A stretch of 64,000 nt of DNA from Bacteroidaceae bacterium (GCA_017615835.1 JAFZZI010000007.1:310001-374000), one strand, 5' to 3'; numbered from the stretch's first letter, positions 26,464-35,043 are shown. The notes: generated by a model not told the origin, from the letters alone. A program made the numbers and translations.

Positions 26464-26510
26464 AGTTCCCAGTTTGTGACATCGGAATTGCGAATATATG
26501 AAAGATCAGC

Positions 26511-26518
26511 CAAAAATA
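26511..26518 (-). promoter_or_regulatory. -7 box of the glycine cleavage / inositol operon
   Basis: The minus strand reads TATTTTTG, an exact TAnnTTTG match, about 47 bases before the lipoate ligase ATG. It lies back to back with the plus-strand box at 26521, so the two promoters share DNA and could exclude each other. Confidence 0.55.
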
Positions 26519-26520
26519 AC

Positions 26521-26528
26521 TAACTTTG
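26521..26528 (+). promoter_or_regulatory. -7 box of the GT4 glycosyltransferase gene
   Basis: TAACTTTG fits the consensus exactly and ends 19 bases before the ATG at 26548. No convincing -33 box at the normal spacing. Confidence 0.6.
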
Positions 26529-26547
26529 CACCCGTTTATGGAAAAAT

Positions 26548-27693
26548 ATGAAAATTCTCTTTGTATGTAATGATTTTTATGCTCTGGGTAACGGTCTTTC
26601 CTCTTCAGCCCGTACGACAGCAAGGTACCTCCGGCAGGCGGGGATGGACGTAAGGCTTCTGGCAGCAGGGAACCCGGATCCCGAAGGACCGCAACCGGAG
26701 TTCAGGTTAGAGAAACTGCATTTCCCTCTTTTGCAGCCCATCATTGAGGCACAGACTTTCTGCTTCGCAAAAAGTGACCGCAAGGTTATCCGGACGGCTG
26801 TGGAATGGGCCGATGTCATACATATTGAGGATCCTTTTGTCATAAACAAGCAGGCGATGGACATTGCCGCCGGAATGGGTAAGCCTACGGTCGCCACTTT
26901 CCACATGCATCCCGAAAACATCATATCTTCTCTCGGTCTGGGGTGGAGCAGGTCTCTCAATGCCTTGCTGCTGAAGTCTTTTCAGAAAATCATCTATGAC
27001 AAGTGCACGGATATCCAGTGCCCCACCGAAAGTGCAGCACAGCGTCTCAGGTCTTTCCATTTTAAAGCCCGTCTGCATGTTATCAGCAATGGAATGACAA
27101 CAGATTTCGAATCATGTGAAAACAATCCTGAAACCGACCCGTATATGATATTGTGCATCGGCCGTCTTTCAGTGGAGAAAGATCAGTACACTCTGCTTCG
27201 CGCCATGCGTTATTCGCGTCACGCCCGAAATATCAGACTGTGTTTTGCCGGAAGCGGTCCGAAAGCAAAATCAATAAAAAAGATGGCTCACCGTCTGTAT
27301 TCTGAAGGAGTACTCGCTTATGAGCCTTCCTTTGGCTTCTACAGCCAGCACGAGCTCAACACACTCTCAGGCAAGGCGTATCTGTACATCCATTGCGCAC
27401 CGGTTGAAGTCGAGGGCCTGTCGTGTCTTGAAGCTTTACGGACAGGAGTGGTTCCCGTTATTGCCGAAAGCCGCCTGTCGGCAACCTCGCAGTTTGCTCT
27501 CGACAGTCGCAGTCTCTTTGCTGCACGCGACCCCAAGTCTCTTGCCGAGCGTATAGACTGGTGGATAGAGCATCCGGCCGAGCGTCAGGAAATGGTTCCC
27601 AGATACGCAGCTTCAGTCAGCAGGTACGATATCCGCGATTCTATTCAGGAACTGATTGAAATGTACCGTCTTGCGTTAACCGGAAACAAGTAA
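26548..27693 (+). CDS. GT4-type glycosyltransferase
   Basis: A GT-B glycosyltransferase of 381 residues. The N-terminal acceptor domain has NDFYALGNGLSSSARTTARYL and the HMHPENI segment seen in glycolipid-forming GT4 enzymes such as diglucosyl-diacylglycerol synthases; the donor domain has ILCIGRLSVEKDQYTLL, CFAGSGP and EVEGLSCLEALRTGVVPV, holding the EX7E pair. No signal peptide is present. The specific donor and lipid acceptor are unknown; a membrane glycolipid role is a reasonable guess from the HPENI resemblance. It is monocistronic, followed by a separate promoter for ahcY. Confidence 0.85.
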   Translation: MKILFVCNDFYALGNGLSSSARTTARYLRQAGMDVRLLAAGNPDPEGPQPEFRLEKLHFPLLQPIIEAQTFCFAKSDRKVIRTAVEWADVIHIEDPFVINKQAMDIAAGMGKPTVATFHMHPENIISSLGLGWSRSLNALLLKSFQKIIYDKCTDIQCPTESAAQRLRSFHFKARLHVISNGMTTDFESCENNPETDPYMILCIGRLSVEKDQYTLLRAMRYSRHARNIRLCFAGSGPKAKSIKKMAHRLYSEGVLAYEPSFGFYSQHELNTLSGKAYLYIHCAPVEVEGLSCLEALRTGVVPVIAESRLSATSQFALDSRSLFAARDPKSLAERIDWWIEHPAERQEMVPRYAASVSRYDIRDSIQELIEMYRLALTGNK

Positions 27694-27719
27694 AATACTG
27701 AGCCCGGAAAACAATTCAT

Positions 27720-27727
27720 TATCTTTG
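27720..27727 (+). promoter_or_regulatory. -7 box of ahcY
   Basis: TATCTTTG, exact TAnnTTTG match, ending 29 bases before the ahcY ATG. Confidence 0.6.
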
Positions 27728-27756
27728 TAACCCGCACGTTTACTTATAATACAAAA

Positions 27757-29178
27757 ATGACAGAACTGTTCTCACAGATGCCTTACAAGGTGGCCGATAT
27801 ATCTCTGGCAGATTACGGTCGCAAGGAGATTGAAATGGCCGAAAAGGAGATGCCCGGACTTATGGCTGTCCGTCGGAAATATGCCGCCTCGAAGCCATTG
27901 AAGGGAGCGCGAATTACGGGCTCCCTTCACATGACCATACAGACTGCAGTACTCATCGAAACTCTTAGCGAACTTGGGGCTACAGTCCGTTGGTGCTCCT
28001 GCAATATATATTCCACACAAGATCATGCCGCCGCTGCCATAGCCCGCGACGGAGGCGCTGCTGTATTCGCCTGGAAGGGAGAGACTCCTGCCGAGTACTG
28101 GTGGTGCACTTTGCAGGCTTTCAACTTTGGATCGGGAGAAGGTCCCGACCTGATTGTCGATGATGGCGGTGATGCCACGCTTATGGTCCATCTTGGAGTT
28201 AAAGGGGAGAATTGTCCTTCTTCACTCGAATACAAGGCCTCTTCCGAGGACGAGGCCGAACTCCTCTCTTTGCTCCGCCTGGTTGACGGAGTCAAGGGTA
28301 AAACCTTTTGGCACGATATTGCAGGACGCATAAAGGGCGTAAGCGAGGAAACCACTACGGGTGTCCACCGGCTTTATCAGATGGAGAAGAGGGGTGAATT
28401 GCTTTTCCCTGCATTCAATGTCAACGATTCTGTCACCAAGAGCAAGTTTGACAACCTGTACGGTTGCCGCGAATCACTGGCTGACGGAATAAAGAGGGCT
28501 ACCGATGTGATGATAGCGGGAAAAGTCTGCGTTGTCTGCGGCTACGGCGAGGTGGGCAAAGGATGTGCTCAGAGTCTGCGCTCGTATGGTGCAAACGTTC
28601 TGGTAACAGAAATTGACCCAATCTGCGCACTTCAGGCGGCAATGGAGGGATTCAGGGTCGTAACAATGGACGAGGCTGCATCTCAGGGCAACATATTCGT
28701 AACGACAACCGGCAATATCGATGTCATCACTGTCAGTCACATGCAGCGTATGCCCGACCAGGCCATCGTCTGCAATATAGGTCACTTTGACAGTGAAATA
28801 CAGGTCAGTGCCTTGAAGAGTGTTCCGGGAATACGCCGTCAGAATATAAAACCGCAGGTTGACCGCTACTTCTTTGAAGACGGTCACAGTATCATTCTCC
28901 TGGCAGACGGGCGTCTTGTAAATCTGGGTTGCGCCACCGGCCACCCCAGTTTCGTCATGAGCAACAGTTTTACTAATCAGACTCTAGCCCAGATTGAACT
29001 ATGGCAGAACAGTTACGCACCGGGTGTCTATCGTCTGCCCAAGTATCTGGACGAAGAAGTAGCTCGGCTCCACCTTGACAGCGTAGGTGCCCACCTTACT
29101 AAACTGACCCGGCGTCAGGCAGACTATTTGGGAGTTCCGGTAGATGGACCTTATAAGGCTGAACATTACCGTTACTGA
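27757..29178 (+). CDS. ahcY: S-Adenosylhomocysteine hydrolase
   Basis: A 473-residue NAD-dependent enzyme splitting S-adenosylhomocysteine into adenosine and homocysteine, as part of the methyl cycle. Substrate domain: [15 protein letters not shown] and [15 protein letters not shown]; catalytic region [24 protein letters not shown] loop [13 protein letters not shown]-terminal tail ending in HYRY with the conserved lysine and tyrosine for the neighbouring subunit. Length is that of the bacterial long form with the ~40-residue insert relative to mammals. The LOG-family gene follows after 1 base. Confidence 0.97.
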   Translation: MTELFSQMPYKVADISLADYGRKEIEMAEKEMPGLMAVRRKYAASKPLKGARITGSLHMTIQTAVLIETLSELGATVRWCSCNIYSTQDHAAAAIARDGGAAVFAWKGETPAEYWWCTLQAFNFGSGEGPDLIVDDGGDATLMVHLGVKGENCPSSLEYKASSEDEAELLSLLRLVDGVKGKTFWHDIAGRIKGVSEETTTGVHRLYQMEKRGELLFPAFNVNDSVTKSKFDNLYGCRESLADGIKRATDVMIAGKVCVVCGYGEVGKGCAQSLRSYGANVLVTEIDPICALQAAMEGFRVVTMDEAASQGNIFVTTTGNIDVITVSHMQRMPDQAIVCNIGHFDSEIQVSALKSVPGIRRQNIKPQVDRYFFEDGHSIILLADGRLVNLGCATGHPSFVMSNSFTNQTLAQIELWQNSYAPGVYRLPKYLDEEVARLHLDSVGAHLTKLTRRQADYLGVPVDGPYKAEHYRY

Positions 29179-29179
29179 T

Positions 29180-29734
29180 ATGGAAAAGAAACTTGCAGTC
29201 GGTGTCTTCTGCGCGGCAAGTCCCAAAGTTGACCGCAAATATCTTGATGCCGCATTTGAAACGGGACGTCTGCTGGGCATGAAAGGATTCCGCACAGTGA
29301 CGGGAGGCGGCAGCATGGGACTTATGGCCAGTGTCGAGGAGGGGGCTCTTTCTGTGGGCGGTGAAGTTACGGCCTTCATTCCACGGTTCATGATAGATGC
29401 CGGTTGGCTTCATCCTTCGCTGACTGATGTCGTCGCAACGGAAACAATGCAGCAGCGCAAGCAACTGATGTTTGATATTTCTGACGCCATTATAACTCTT
29501 CCGGGAGGCTGCGGAACTCTTGATGAACTTTTTGAGGTTGTAACATCCAAGCAGCTCGGATTGTTGAATTGTCCGCTGGTGATTCTCAATACTGACGGCT
29601 TCTATGATCATCTGCTGCGCCATCTTGATCGCGTGGCCGATGAGGGTTTTATGAGACCTTGTGATGTTGAACTTTGGTCGGTAGCCGGTTCTCCTGAAGA
29701 GGCAGTTTCGAGTATGATGCTGAAACTGAAGTAA
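29180..29734 (+). CDS. LOG-family nucleoside 5'-monophosphate phosphoribohydrolase (TIGR00730)
   Basis: 184 residues from the ATG at 29180, which follows the ahcY stop by one base; an earlier in-frame ATG at 29144 lies inside ahcY and gives an unnatural N-terminus. Family motif PGGCGTLDE is intact, preceded by MQQRKQLM, the other half of the AMP-binding site. LOG enzymes remove the ribose-phosphate from cytokinin or purine nucleotides. In bacteria a role in nucleotide salvage or clearing is more likely than hormone production. Being next to ahcY suggests an adenosine-related function. Confidence 0.85.
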   Translation: MEKKLAVGVFCAASPKVDRKYLDAAFETGRLLGMKGFRTVTGGGSMGLMASVEEGALSVGGEVTAFIPRFMIDAGWLHPSLTDVVATETMQQRKQLMFDISDAIITLPGGCGTLDELFEVVTSKQLGLLNCPLVILNTDGFYDHLLRHLDRVADEGFMRPCDVELWSVAGSPEEAVSSMMLKLK

Positions 29735-29762
29735 GAAGAGAGTGGCTTTTTCTTGTCTTTTC

Positions 29763-29794
29763 ATGCAAAATAATCCTTTTTAGTTTGCATTTTC
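29763..29794 (+). terminator. Weak terminator after the LOG gene
   Basis: A 7-bp stem, ATGCAAA (29763-29769) and TTTGCAT (29784-29790), with a T-rich loop and only TTTC after it. It may serve as terminator of the ahcY unit. Low stability. Confidence 0.35.
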
Positions 29795-29816
29795 ATCGAC
29801 TTTCCCAAAAAATACC

Positions 29817-29824
29817 TAACTTTG
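29817..29824 (+). promoter_or_regulatory. -7 box of the hemD-rnpA-yidD-tatD unit
   Basis: TAACTTTG, exact consensus, 75 bases before the chosen hemD start. A TTTG at 29784-29787 is present but 29 bases away instead of 19-21. Confidence 0.55.
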
Positions 29825-29899
29825 TGCGCCCAAATGCGAGAAGGCCTTTCCTTGTCTCATCACCAGGGCGAACGTTTGCTACTAAGAACAGACAGTGCA

Positions 29900-30634
29900 A
29901 TGAAGATTCTAATCTCACAGCCTCAGCCTACGACCGCCAAGTCTCCCTACTTCGACTTGAGTGAAAAATATGGGGTGGAAGTTGTCTTCCGTCCATTCAT
30001 AAAGGTCGAGAGTCTCACCGCTAAGGAATTTCGCTCACAGAAGGTTTCCATACTTGACCATACTGCAGTCGTGTTCACCTCACGGCACGCAGTTGACCAT
30101 TTTTTTGAGTTGAGCAAGGAGATGCGTATTGCGATACCCGATACGATGAAGTATTTCTGTATATCAGACTTGGTGGCCAATTACATACAGAAGTACGTCC
30201 AGTACAGAAAGCGTAAGGTCTTCTTTGGTGATAACGGCCGTGTTGACGGTATTATGCCCTCGATAATCAAGCATAAGGACGAGAAATACTTCGTGCCGGT
30301 GTCAGACGTTCATACGAGTGAACTCAAGAACCTGCTTGACCAGAACGGGATTTTCCATTCGGAAGCCGTAATGTACCGTACAGTAAGTAATAACTTCGAA
30401 CCTGATGAACTGAAGGGATTTGACATGATGGTCTTCTTCAGTCCTGCCGGTGTCGATTCTCTCAAGAAGAACGCTCCCGATTTTGTACAGGGCGATGTTG
30501 TGATAGGCTGTTTCGGTGATGTCACTGCAAAAGCAGTAGAGAATGCCGGCCTCAGACTTGACATAAAGGCTCCGTCACCGGGTATAACCTCCATGGCTGC
30601 CGCTATCGATCAGTTCCTTGCAAAAAAGAAGTGA
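29900..30634 (+). CDS. hemD: Uroporphyrinogen-III synthase
   Basis: 244 residues from the ATG at 29900 (MKILISQPQ); the frame is open upstream to 29822 but this falls on the promoter. HemD is poorly conserved; the evidence is the overall two-lobed pattern, with VVFTSRHAVDHFF in lobe 1 and MMVFFSPAGVDSL in lobe 2, plus the C-terminal SPGITSMAAAIDQFL. The enzyme closes hydroxymethylbilane to uroporphyrinogen III in haem or sirohaem synthesis. No other haem gene is near. The same order, HemD-like gene then rnpA, yidD and tatD, is frequent in Bacteroidales to the best of my knowledge. Confidence 0.78.
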   Translation: MKILISQPQPTTAKSPYFDLSEKYGVEVVFRPFIKVESLTAKEFRSQKVSILDHTAVVFTSRHAVDHFFELSKEMRIAIPDTMKYFCISDLVANYIQKYVQYRKRKVFFGDNGRVDGIMPSIIKHKDEKYFVPVSDVHTSELKNLLDQNGIFHSEAVMYRTVSNNFEPDELKGFDMMVFFSPAGVDSLKKNAPDFVQGDVVIGCFGDVTAKAVENAGLRLDIKAPSPGITSMAAAIDQFLAKKK

Positions 30635-30639
30635 ATTAC

Positions 30640-30697
30640 TTGCGGGCAAACTGTCGGCGGAACCTCTCCGCACAGTGTGCCCGTAAACTTTTTTATT
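30640..30697 (+). promoter_or_regulatory. Long stem-loop with T-run abutting the rnpA start
   Basis: TTGCGGGCAAACTGT (30640-30654) pairs over 15 positions, with one mismatch and one G-T pair, with ACAGTGTGCCCGTAA (30672-30686). An inner GCGGA / TCCGC stem sits on top, and ACTTTTTTATT follows, ending at the rnpA ATG. By form it is a rho-independent terminator, but the T-run lies directly on the translation start of the next gene, so it may be an attenuator or RNA-processing site separating hemD from rnpA. Confidence 0.7.
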
Positions 30698-31117
30698 ATG
30701 GAACGCTTTACGTTGCCAAAAGAAGAACGACTGTGCAGCAGCCAACTGACGGACAGACTTTTCAGTGAAGGCAAGTCTGTCTCCTGTTTTCCTCTGAGGG
30801 CCGTTTTTCTTCCGACAGAATCTCATGAAGGATTACTTGTCATGTTCAGCGTTTCGAAGAGGAAACTTCATCTTGCAGTTGACCGTAATCGTGTGAAACG
30901 TCAGCTCCGTGAACTTTACCGTCATTCGAAAGCGTATCTGACCCGCTCTCTGACAACGCCGGGCAAAGGCATGGCTCTGTCTTTTGTCTTCATTGACTCT
31001 CATCCCTGGAAAAGTTCAGAATTGGAACAGAAGTATGAGCGTCTGACTGAAAAGCTGATAGAATCACAATCCCCTGACAGTACGGTTTCTCAGACATTTA
31101 TAAATTCTTCTGAATGA
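30698..31117 (+). CDS. rnpA: Ribonuclease P protein component
   Basis: A 139-residue basic protein that assists the RNase P RNA in tRNA 5' maturation. The family motif is [15 protein letters not shown] (about residues 64-78). The start at 30698 ([12 protein letters not shown]) is chosen over a GTG 21 bases upstream that falls in the hairpin. It overlaps yidD by 4 bases (ATGA). Confidence 0.95.
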   Translation: MERFTLPKEERLCSSQLTDRLFSEGKSVSCFPLRAVFLPTESHEGLLVMFSVSKRKLHLAVDRNRVKRQLRELYRHSKAYLTRSLTTPGKGMALSFVFIDSHPWKSSELEQKYERLTEKLIESQSPDSTVSQTFINSSE

Positions 31118-31380
31118 ATGCAGAATCCATGAACGTTTTAAAGAAAACAGTCAAGTTCCTGTCAGATGTACTTGGGTGGATACTTCTTCTTCCGGTTCAC
31201 TTCTACCGTTACTGCATTTCACCCATGACACCTCCGTCATGCCGCTTTACCCCTACCTGTTCTGAATACGCAGTACAGGCTGTACGCAAATACGGCCCGT
31301 TCAAGGGCTTCTGGCTGGCTATAAAACGCATTCTTCGCTGTCGTCCCGGAGGGGGCTCCGGCTACGACCCGGTTCCATGA
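31114..31380 (+). CDS. yidD: Membrane protein insertion efficiency factor
   Basis: An 88-residue protein with an N-terminal hydrophobic/amphipathic segment and the family signature [20 protein letters not shown], plus the tail [13 protein letters not shown]. YidD helps YidC-dependent membrane insertion. In most bacteria it sits between rnpA and yidC; here it follows rnpA with a 4-base overlap but leads to a TatD-type gene instead. A second ATG six codons in (31129) could also be used. Confidence 0.95.
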   Translation: MNAESMNVLKKTVKFLSDVLGWILLLPVHFYRYCISPMTPPSCRFTPTCSEYAVQAVRKYGPFKGFWLAIKRILRCRPGGGSGYDPVP

Positions 31381-32018
31381 CCATGCTGACAGATATCCAT
31401 ACTCACAACATCCCTTTCACGCAAGGTGCAGCGCTGTATAATCTTCCTCTCCTGATTGACGACATACCTGTGGATCAGCCTTGTAGTGTTGGACTTCATC
31501 CCTGGCAGATAGATTCTGAATGGGAGAAATCTCTTGCGTGGGTGGTTTCGGTTGCCGGAAGAGAATCCGTCCTTGCTGTCGGCGAGGCAGGCCTCGACAG
31601 ATTAAGAGGACCGTCGCTTGAACTTCAGGAAACAGTTTTCAAGGCCCAGGTGTCCTTAGGAGAAATGTTGCGCAAGCCTCTGATCGTTCACAATGTAAGG
31701 TGTGACGGCCAATTGTTGCGGCTTCACAGAGACCTTTCACCCTCAATGCCCTGGGTTGTTCACGGTTTTAGGGGCAATTCCTTGCAGGCCGCTTCGTTTG
31801 CCGATCAGGGAATCTGGATGTCTTTCGGACTTCGCTTCGACCCCCAGGCACTCAGGACAGTCGGTTTGAACAAACTTCTGATAGAGACGGACGAGTATCC
31901 CGAATTGACAGATGTTGTAAATAATATTTCTGCTGTATTGAACGTGCCCGCTACTGAAGTGCTTACTGTTGCCTCCAATAATGCCGCCCGCTTTTTGGGA
32001 ATAGATTTTGAACCGTGA
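31377..32018 (+). CDS. TatD-family metal-dependent hydrolase, short form
   Basis: 213 residues, about 45 fewer than E. coli TatD. The N-terminal metal motif DIHTHN is at 6-11, GEAGLDR carries the acidic ligand, IVHNVR and VVHGF supply histidines, and ETDEYPE holds the last aspartate. The family includes Mg-dependent DNases and tRNA-processing candidates; function in this short Bacteroidetes type is not known. The start overlaps the yidD stop by 4 bases. The 3' end overlaps the tyrS promoter region. Confidence 0.85.
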   Translation: MTMLTDIHTHNIPFTQGAALYNLPLLIDDIPVDQPCSVGLHPWQIDSEWEKSLAWVVSVAGRESVLAVGEAGLDRLRGPSLELQETVFKAQVSLGEMLRKPLIVHNVRCDGQLLRLHRDLSPSMPWVVHGFRGNSLQAASFADQGIWMSFGLRFDPQALRTVGLNKLLIETDEYPELTDVVNNISAVLNVPATEVLTVASNNAARFLGIDFEP

Positions 32019-32037
32019 AAAAAGAGTTGTACCTTTG
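32007..32037 (+). promoter_or_regulatory. Consensus promoter of tyrS
   Basis: TTTG at 32007-32010 and TACCTTTG at 32030-32037 are separated by 19 bases, a full match to the Bacteroidetes -33/-7 promoter. The -33 box lies in the last codons of the tatD-type gene. Start of transcription would be near 32044, about 30 bases before the ATG. Confidence 0.85.
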
Positions 32038-32072
32038 TGCCCTCTAACGAAATTGTAATAAAAAACTGAAAT

Positions 32073-33365
32073 ATGAACTTTTTAGAAGAACTTACCTGGA
32101 GAGGCATGGTCCACCAGACTATGCCAGGAACAGACGAGCTACTTGCGAAAGAGCAGGTTACGGCATACGTCGGTTTTGACCCGACGGCCGATTCCCTTCA
32201 CATAGGACATCTTTGCAGTATAATGATATTGCGTCACTTCCAGCGTTGCGGCCACAAGCCTCTTGCTCTTGTCGGTGGTGCAACCGGAATGATCGGCGAT
32301 CCCAGCGGCAAGTCGCAGGAGAGGAATCTGCTTAACGAAGAGTCTCTCCTCCATAACGTTGACTGTATAAAGAAACAGCTTTCAAAATTTCTTGACTTTG
32401 ACGACGATGCTCCCAACAAAGCAGAACTTGTAAATAATTATGATTGGTTGAAGGACTTGTCGTTTCTCGACTTCACCCGTAACATAGGCAAGCACATCAC
32501 CGTCAATTACATGATGGCAAAAGATTCTGTACGCCGCCGTCTGAGCGGTGAGGCAAGGGATGGACTCTCATTCACGGAGTTCACCTACCAGCTGCTTCAG
32601 GGATATGACTTCCTCTACCTGAACGAACATAAAGGATGCAAACTCCAGATGGGCGGAGCTGATCAGTGGGGAAATATTACCACGGGAGCCGAGCTTATCC
32701 GCCGAATCAATGGAGCCGAGTGTTTCGCGCTTACATGTCCGCTGATTACAAAGTCCGACGGAACGAAGTTCGGGAAGACCGAAGGCGGCAATATCTGGCT
32801 TAATCCCGAGTACACTTCGCCATACAAGTTCTATCAGTTCTGGCTTAATACCAGCGATGAGGACGCAAAGCGCTACGTAAAGATATTTACGAATATCGGC
32901 AAAGAAGAATGCGAGGAGTTGACAGCAAGCCATGACGCTGCTCCGCACTTGCGTCTCATACAGAAACGCCTCGCGAAGGACGTAACGCTAATGGTTCACG
33001 GGGAATCTGAGTATAAGGCTGCAGAGGAAGCTTCTTCTATACTGTTTGGCGGAGGTTCGTCCGATGATTTGAAACAGATCAGCGAGGAGATGCTTCTGAA
33101 TGTGTTCGACGGGGTTCCTCAATACAGGTTTCAGCGTTCCGTTCTAAGCGAGAATCTCAAGGCTTCCGACTTTCTGACTGACATTTGCCCGGTGTTTTTC
33201 TCGAAGAGCGAAGCCCGCAAGATGATGCAGGGTGGCGGAGTTTCGGTCAATAAGGAAAAACTCTACGATCATGGCCGCTCCTTTACGGCGGCAGACCTGA
33301 TAGACGACAGGTACATAATTCTCCAGAGGGGAAAGAAAAACTACTACCTGCTTATTGCCGAATAA
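32073..33365 (+). CDS. tyrS: Tyrosyl-tRNA synthetase
   Basis: Class I synthetase, 430 residues. [16 protein letters not shown] contains the HIGH motif at about 44-47; the KMSKS equivalent is KFGKT in [13 protein letters not shown]; the tyrosine-specific [11 protein letters not shown] is present; an S4-like RNA-binding domain (from [16 protein letters not shown]) ends the protein. Complete and ordinary for a TyrRS1-type enzyme. Confidence 0.97.
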   Translation: MNFLEELTWRGMVHQTMPGTDELLAKEQVTAYVGFDPTADSLHIGHLCSIMILRHFQRCGHKPLALVGGATGMIGDPSGKSQERNLLNEESLLHNVDCIKKQLSKFLDFDDDAPNKAELVNNYDWLKDLSFLDFTRNIGKHITVNYMMAKDSVRRRLSGEARDGLSFTEFTYQLLQGYDFLYLNEHKGCKLQMGGADQWGNITTGAELIRRINGAECFALTCPLITKSDGTKFGKTEGGNIWLNPEYTSPYKFYQFWLNTSDEDAKRYVKIFTNIGKEECEELTASHDAAPHLRLIQKRLAKDVTLMVHGESEYKAAEEASSILFGGGSSDDLKQISEEMLLNVFDGVPQYRFQRSVLSENLKASDFLTDICPVFFSKSEARKMMQGGGVSVNKEKLYDHGRSFTAADLIDDRYIILQRGKKNYYLLIAE

Positions 33366-33384
33366 AACGTATTTGATAACTTTG
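33354..33384 (+). promoter_or_regulatory. Promoter of tRNA-Gln
   Basis: ATTG at 33354-33357 and TAACTTTG at 33377-33384, spacer 19 bases; the -7 box is exact, the -33 box has one mismatch. It overlaps the tyrS stop codon and gives a leader of about 35 bases before the tRNA. Confidence 0.65.
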
Positions 33385-33423
33385 CACAGCATTCCTTCCG
33401 AAAGGAAATGCGCCACGGGTGAT

Positions 33424-33494
33424 TGTCGTATGGTGTAATGGTAGCACAACAGGTTTTGGTTCTGTTTGTCGAGGTTCGAATCCTCGTACGACAG
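33424..33494 (+). tRNA. tRNA-Gln (anticodon TTG)
   Basis: Acceptor arms TGTCGTA / TACGACA pair completely, with the U1-A72 pair typical of tRNA-Gln. The D-arm is GGTGTAATGGTAGCAC, the anticodon loop TTTTGGT gives TTG, and the T-arm GAGGTTCGAATCCTC is canonical. The length is 71 bases with discriminator G; CCA is not encoded. Confidence 0.96.
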
Positions 33495-33498
33495 CAGG

Positions 33499-33527
33499 CG
33501 GGGAGAACGAAAAATCTCCCCGTTTTT
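33499..33527 (+). terminator. Terminator of tRNA-Gln
   Basis: CGGGGAGA (33499-33506) and TCTCCCCG (33515-33522) form a perfect 8-bp stem followed by TTTTT, beginning 4 bases after the tRNA. Confidence 0.92.
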
Positions 33528-33694
33528 CATGAATCTGCTATGTTTTTCTGAAGAGTGACGGATTTGGATATTTCGGCTGTCTGATATTGCTCATGTTCAT
33601 AAAAAATGCAAGTTTGGGATGCCTGAGTCCTAATGTTGGCACAAAAACGAACATTTTCGTAACGTAACGGAAAGCCGCCTCCCGGAAGACAGGC

Positions 33695-33820
33695 TATCTT
33701 TGCGACGTAAGTTTTCATGCACATATTTGGTTAGTAATTGACTTTCGTGTTTTGCCCAGCATCTGTGAAGATACCTGTGGCAACGGACAGAGGCGCCTCG
33801 GGTGCCTCTTGTTTTTTTCT
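33695..33820 (+). ncRNA. Candidate small RNA
   Basis: TATCTTTG (33695-33702) is an exact -7 box, predicting a start near 33709. About 80 bases further on, AGAGGCGC (33789-33796) and GTGCCTCT (33802-33809) form an 8-bp stem with a CTCGG loop, followed by TGTTTTTTTC, a strong intrinsic terminator. No gene lies between, and the tRNA-Gln upstream has its own terminator, so the second one needs another transcript to serve. The product would be about 105-110 bases. No -33 box and no match to a family I know, so the call is tentative; an SRP or 6S RNA identity was considered and not supported. Confidence 0.4.
33789..33818 (+). terminator. Stand-alone intrinsic terminator
   Basis: An 8-bp stem with one G-T pair around CTCGG, then seven T residues in a row. 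It ends whatever is transcribed from upstream and isolates the GH43 promoter. Confidence 0.8.
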
Positions 33821-33915
33821 TCTCTTCTCTGTCTTCCCTTGCCGATCTGTTGTCTGTAATGCGTCACGGCCGAATTATATTTTTAGAAATAATCACAAAA
33901 ATTTGTATAAAATGT

Positions 33916-33945
33916 GTTGATAAAAGAAAAATATGCCTATCTTTG
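33916..33945 (+). promoter_or_regulatory. Promoter of the GH43 / fasciclin-SusCD locus
   Basis: GTTG (33916-33919), 18 bases, then TATCTTTG (33938-33945): exact -7 and near-exact -33 box. The leader would be about 38 bases. Its position supports the ATG at 33990 rather than the earlier frame opening at 33933, which lies inside the promoter. Confidence 0.7.
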
Positions 33946-33989
33946 ACCGCTTAAAGGTGTATAATATAAAAATAACATATACGAGCAGT

Positions 33990-34952
33990 ATGAAAAAGCG
34001 CTATCTCTTCCCCGCTGACTATATGGCGGATCCGTCTGTTCACGTGTTCAACGGCAGGGTGTACATATACCCTTCGCATGACTGGGAGAGCGATAATGTC
34101 GAGAACGACAATGGCGACCAGTACATAATGAAGGACTATCATGTTCTTTCGACTGACGATATCATGAATGGTGAGGTCATAGATCACGGAAAGATTCTCG
34201 ATCTGGAGGATATTCCCTGGGCCGGCCGGCAGCTCTGGGACTGCGATGTGGCGGAGAAAGACGGCAAGTATTATCTTTACTTCCCGATGAAGGACCGCAA
34301 TGACGTGTTTCATCACGGTGTTGCAATTGCCGACCGTCCGGAAGGGCCGTTCATTCCACAGCCAGATCCTATCCGCGGAAGCTATAGCATCGACATGTGT
34401 GTTTTCAAGGATGACGGTGAGTACTACATGTATTTCGGAGGACTTTGGGGCGGACAACTTCAGCGCTACAAGGACAACAAGGCTCTTGAAGAGCCATATC
34501 TCCCTTCCGGTAAGGAACCTTCACTTCCCAGTCGTGTTGTAAAGCTCTCTGAAGATATGCTTCAGTTTGCTGAAGAACCGCGTCCCGTATATGTTGTCGA
34601 TGAGAACGGCAAGACCCTGACTGCCGATGACCCACACCGCTTTTTCGAAGCCCAGTGGGTGTTCAAGAAGGATGGAAAATATTATTTTACCTACTCTACG
34701 GGCGATTCGCACCTCCTGTGCTATGCAACGTCCGACAACCGTTTCGGACCTTTCACCTATCAGGGAGTAATACTCACTCCGGTGGTAGGTTGGACTACGC
34801 ACCATGCAATTATCGAGTACAAGGGCAAGTGGTATCTGTTCCATCATGACAGTGTTCCTTCGGGAGGAAAGTCATGGCTGAGAAGCCTTAAGGTCTGCGA
34901 ACTCGAATTCGATGCTGAGGGTCGAATAAAAACAATTGAAGGCAAAGACTGA
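33990..34952 (+). CDS. Family 43 glycoside hydrolase, cytoplasmic
   Basis: 320 residues from the ATG at 33990. The five-bladed propeller pattern is visible as repeated xDGKYYLYF strands. The catalytic set of GH43 fits D14 (base, MADPSVHVF), D135 (SIDMCVF) and E220 (acid, RFFEAQW); GWTTHHAII holds the metal-binding histidine. Typical members are beta-xylosidases or alpha-L-arabinofuranosidases acting on arabinoxylan-derived oligosaccharides. There is no signal peptide, so it should work on imported oligosaccharides in the cytoplasm. It is the only carbohydrate enzyme near the SusCD genes and is 91 bases upstream of the first fasciclin gene. Substrate not determinable. Confidence 0.88.
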   Translation: MKKRYLFPADYMADPSVHVFNGRVYIYPSHDWESDNVENDNGDQYIMKDYHVLSTDDIMNGEVIDHGKILDLEDIPWAGRQLWDCDVAEKDGKYYLYFPMKDRNDVFHHGVAIADRPEGPFIPQPDPIRGSYSIDMCVFKDDGEYYMYFGGLWGGQLQRYKDNKALEEPYLPSGKEPSLPSRVVKLSEDMLQFAEEPRPVYVVDENGKTLTADDPHRFFEAQWVFKKDGKYYFTYSTGDSHLLCYATSDNRFGPFTYQGVILTPVVGWTTHHAIIEYKGKWYLFHHDSVPSGGKSWLRSLKVCELEFDAEGRIKTIEGKD

Positions 34953-35043
34953 CGAAGGGTTCAGTTCAGGCACATCCGATATATTATATAAGGTGTCTGA
35001 GTTACGAGCGAGAAATTCAAAACAATAATAAAATATTAAGTAG

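Larger units (their letters stand above)
33528..33989. other. Noncoding stretch before the GH43 gene
   Basis: About 460 bases with no credible protein gene; the short open frames across it have no start context or recognisable sequence. It holds a -7-like box (33695-33702), a strong stand-alone terminator (33789-33820) that together suggest a small RNA, and the GH43 promoter (33916-33945). The last 100 bases are markedly A+T-rich. Confidence 0.6.

Noticed and set aside
29099-29764. 221-residue open frame antisense to the LOG-family gene
   Set aside because: The sense gene carries the PGGxGTxxE motif; the antisense product has none.
33709-33818. Identity of the candidate small RNA as SRP RNA or 6S RNA
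   Set aside because: The SRP apical GGAAGCAG-type motif is missing and there is no long bulged rod as in 6S RNA.
34953-35043. Separate promoter for the fasciclin-SusCD genes
   Set aside because: No TAnnTTTG box was found in the 91-base gap, so transcription is assigned to the GH43 promoter.
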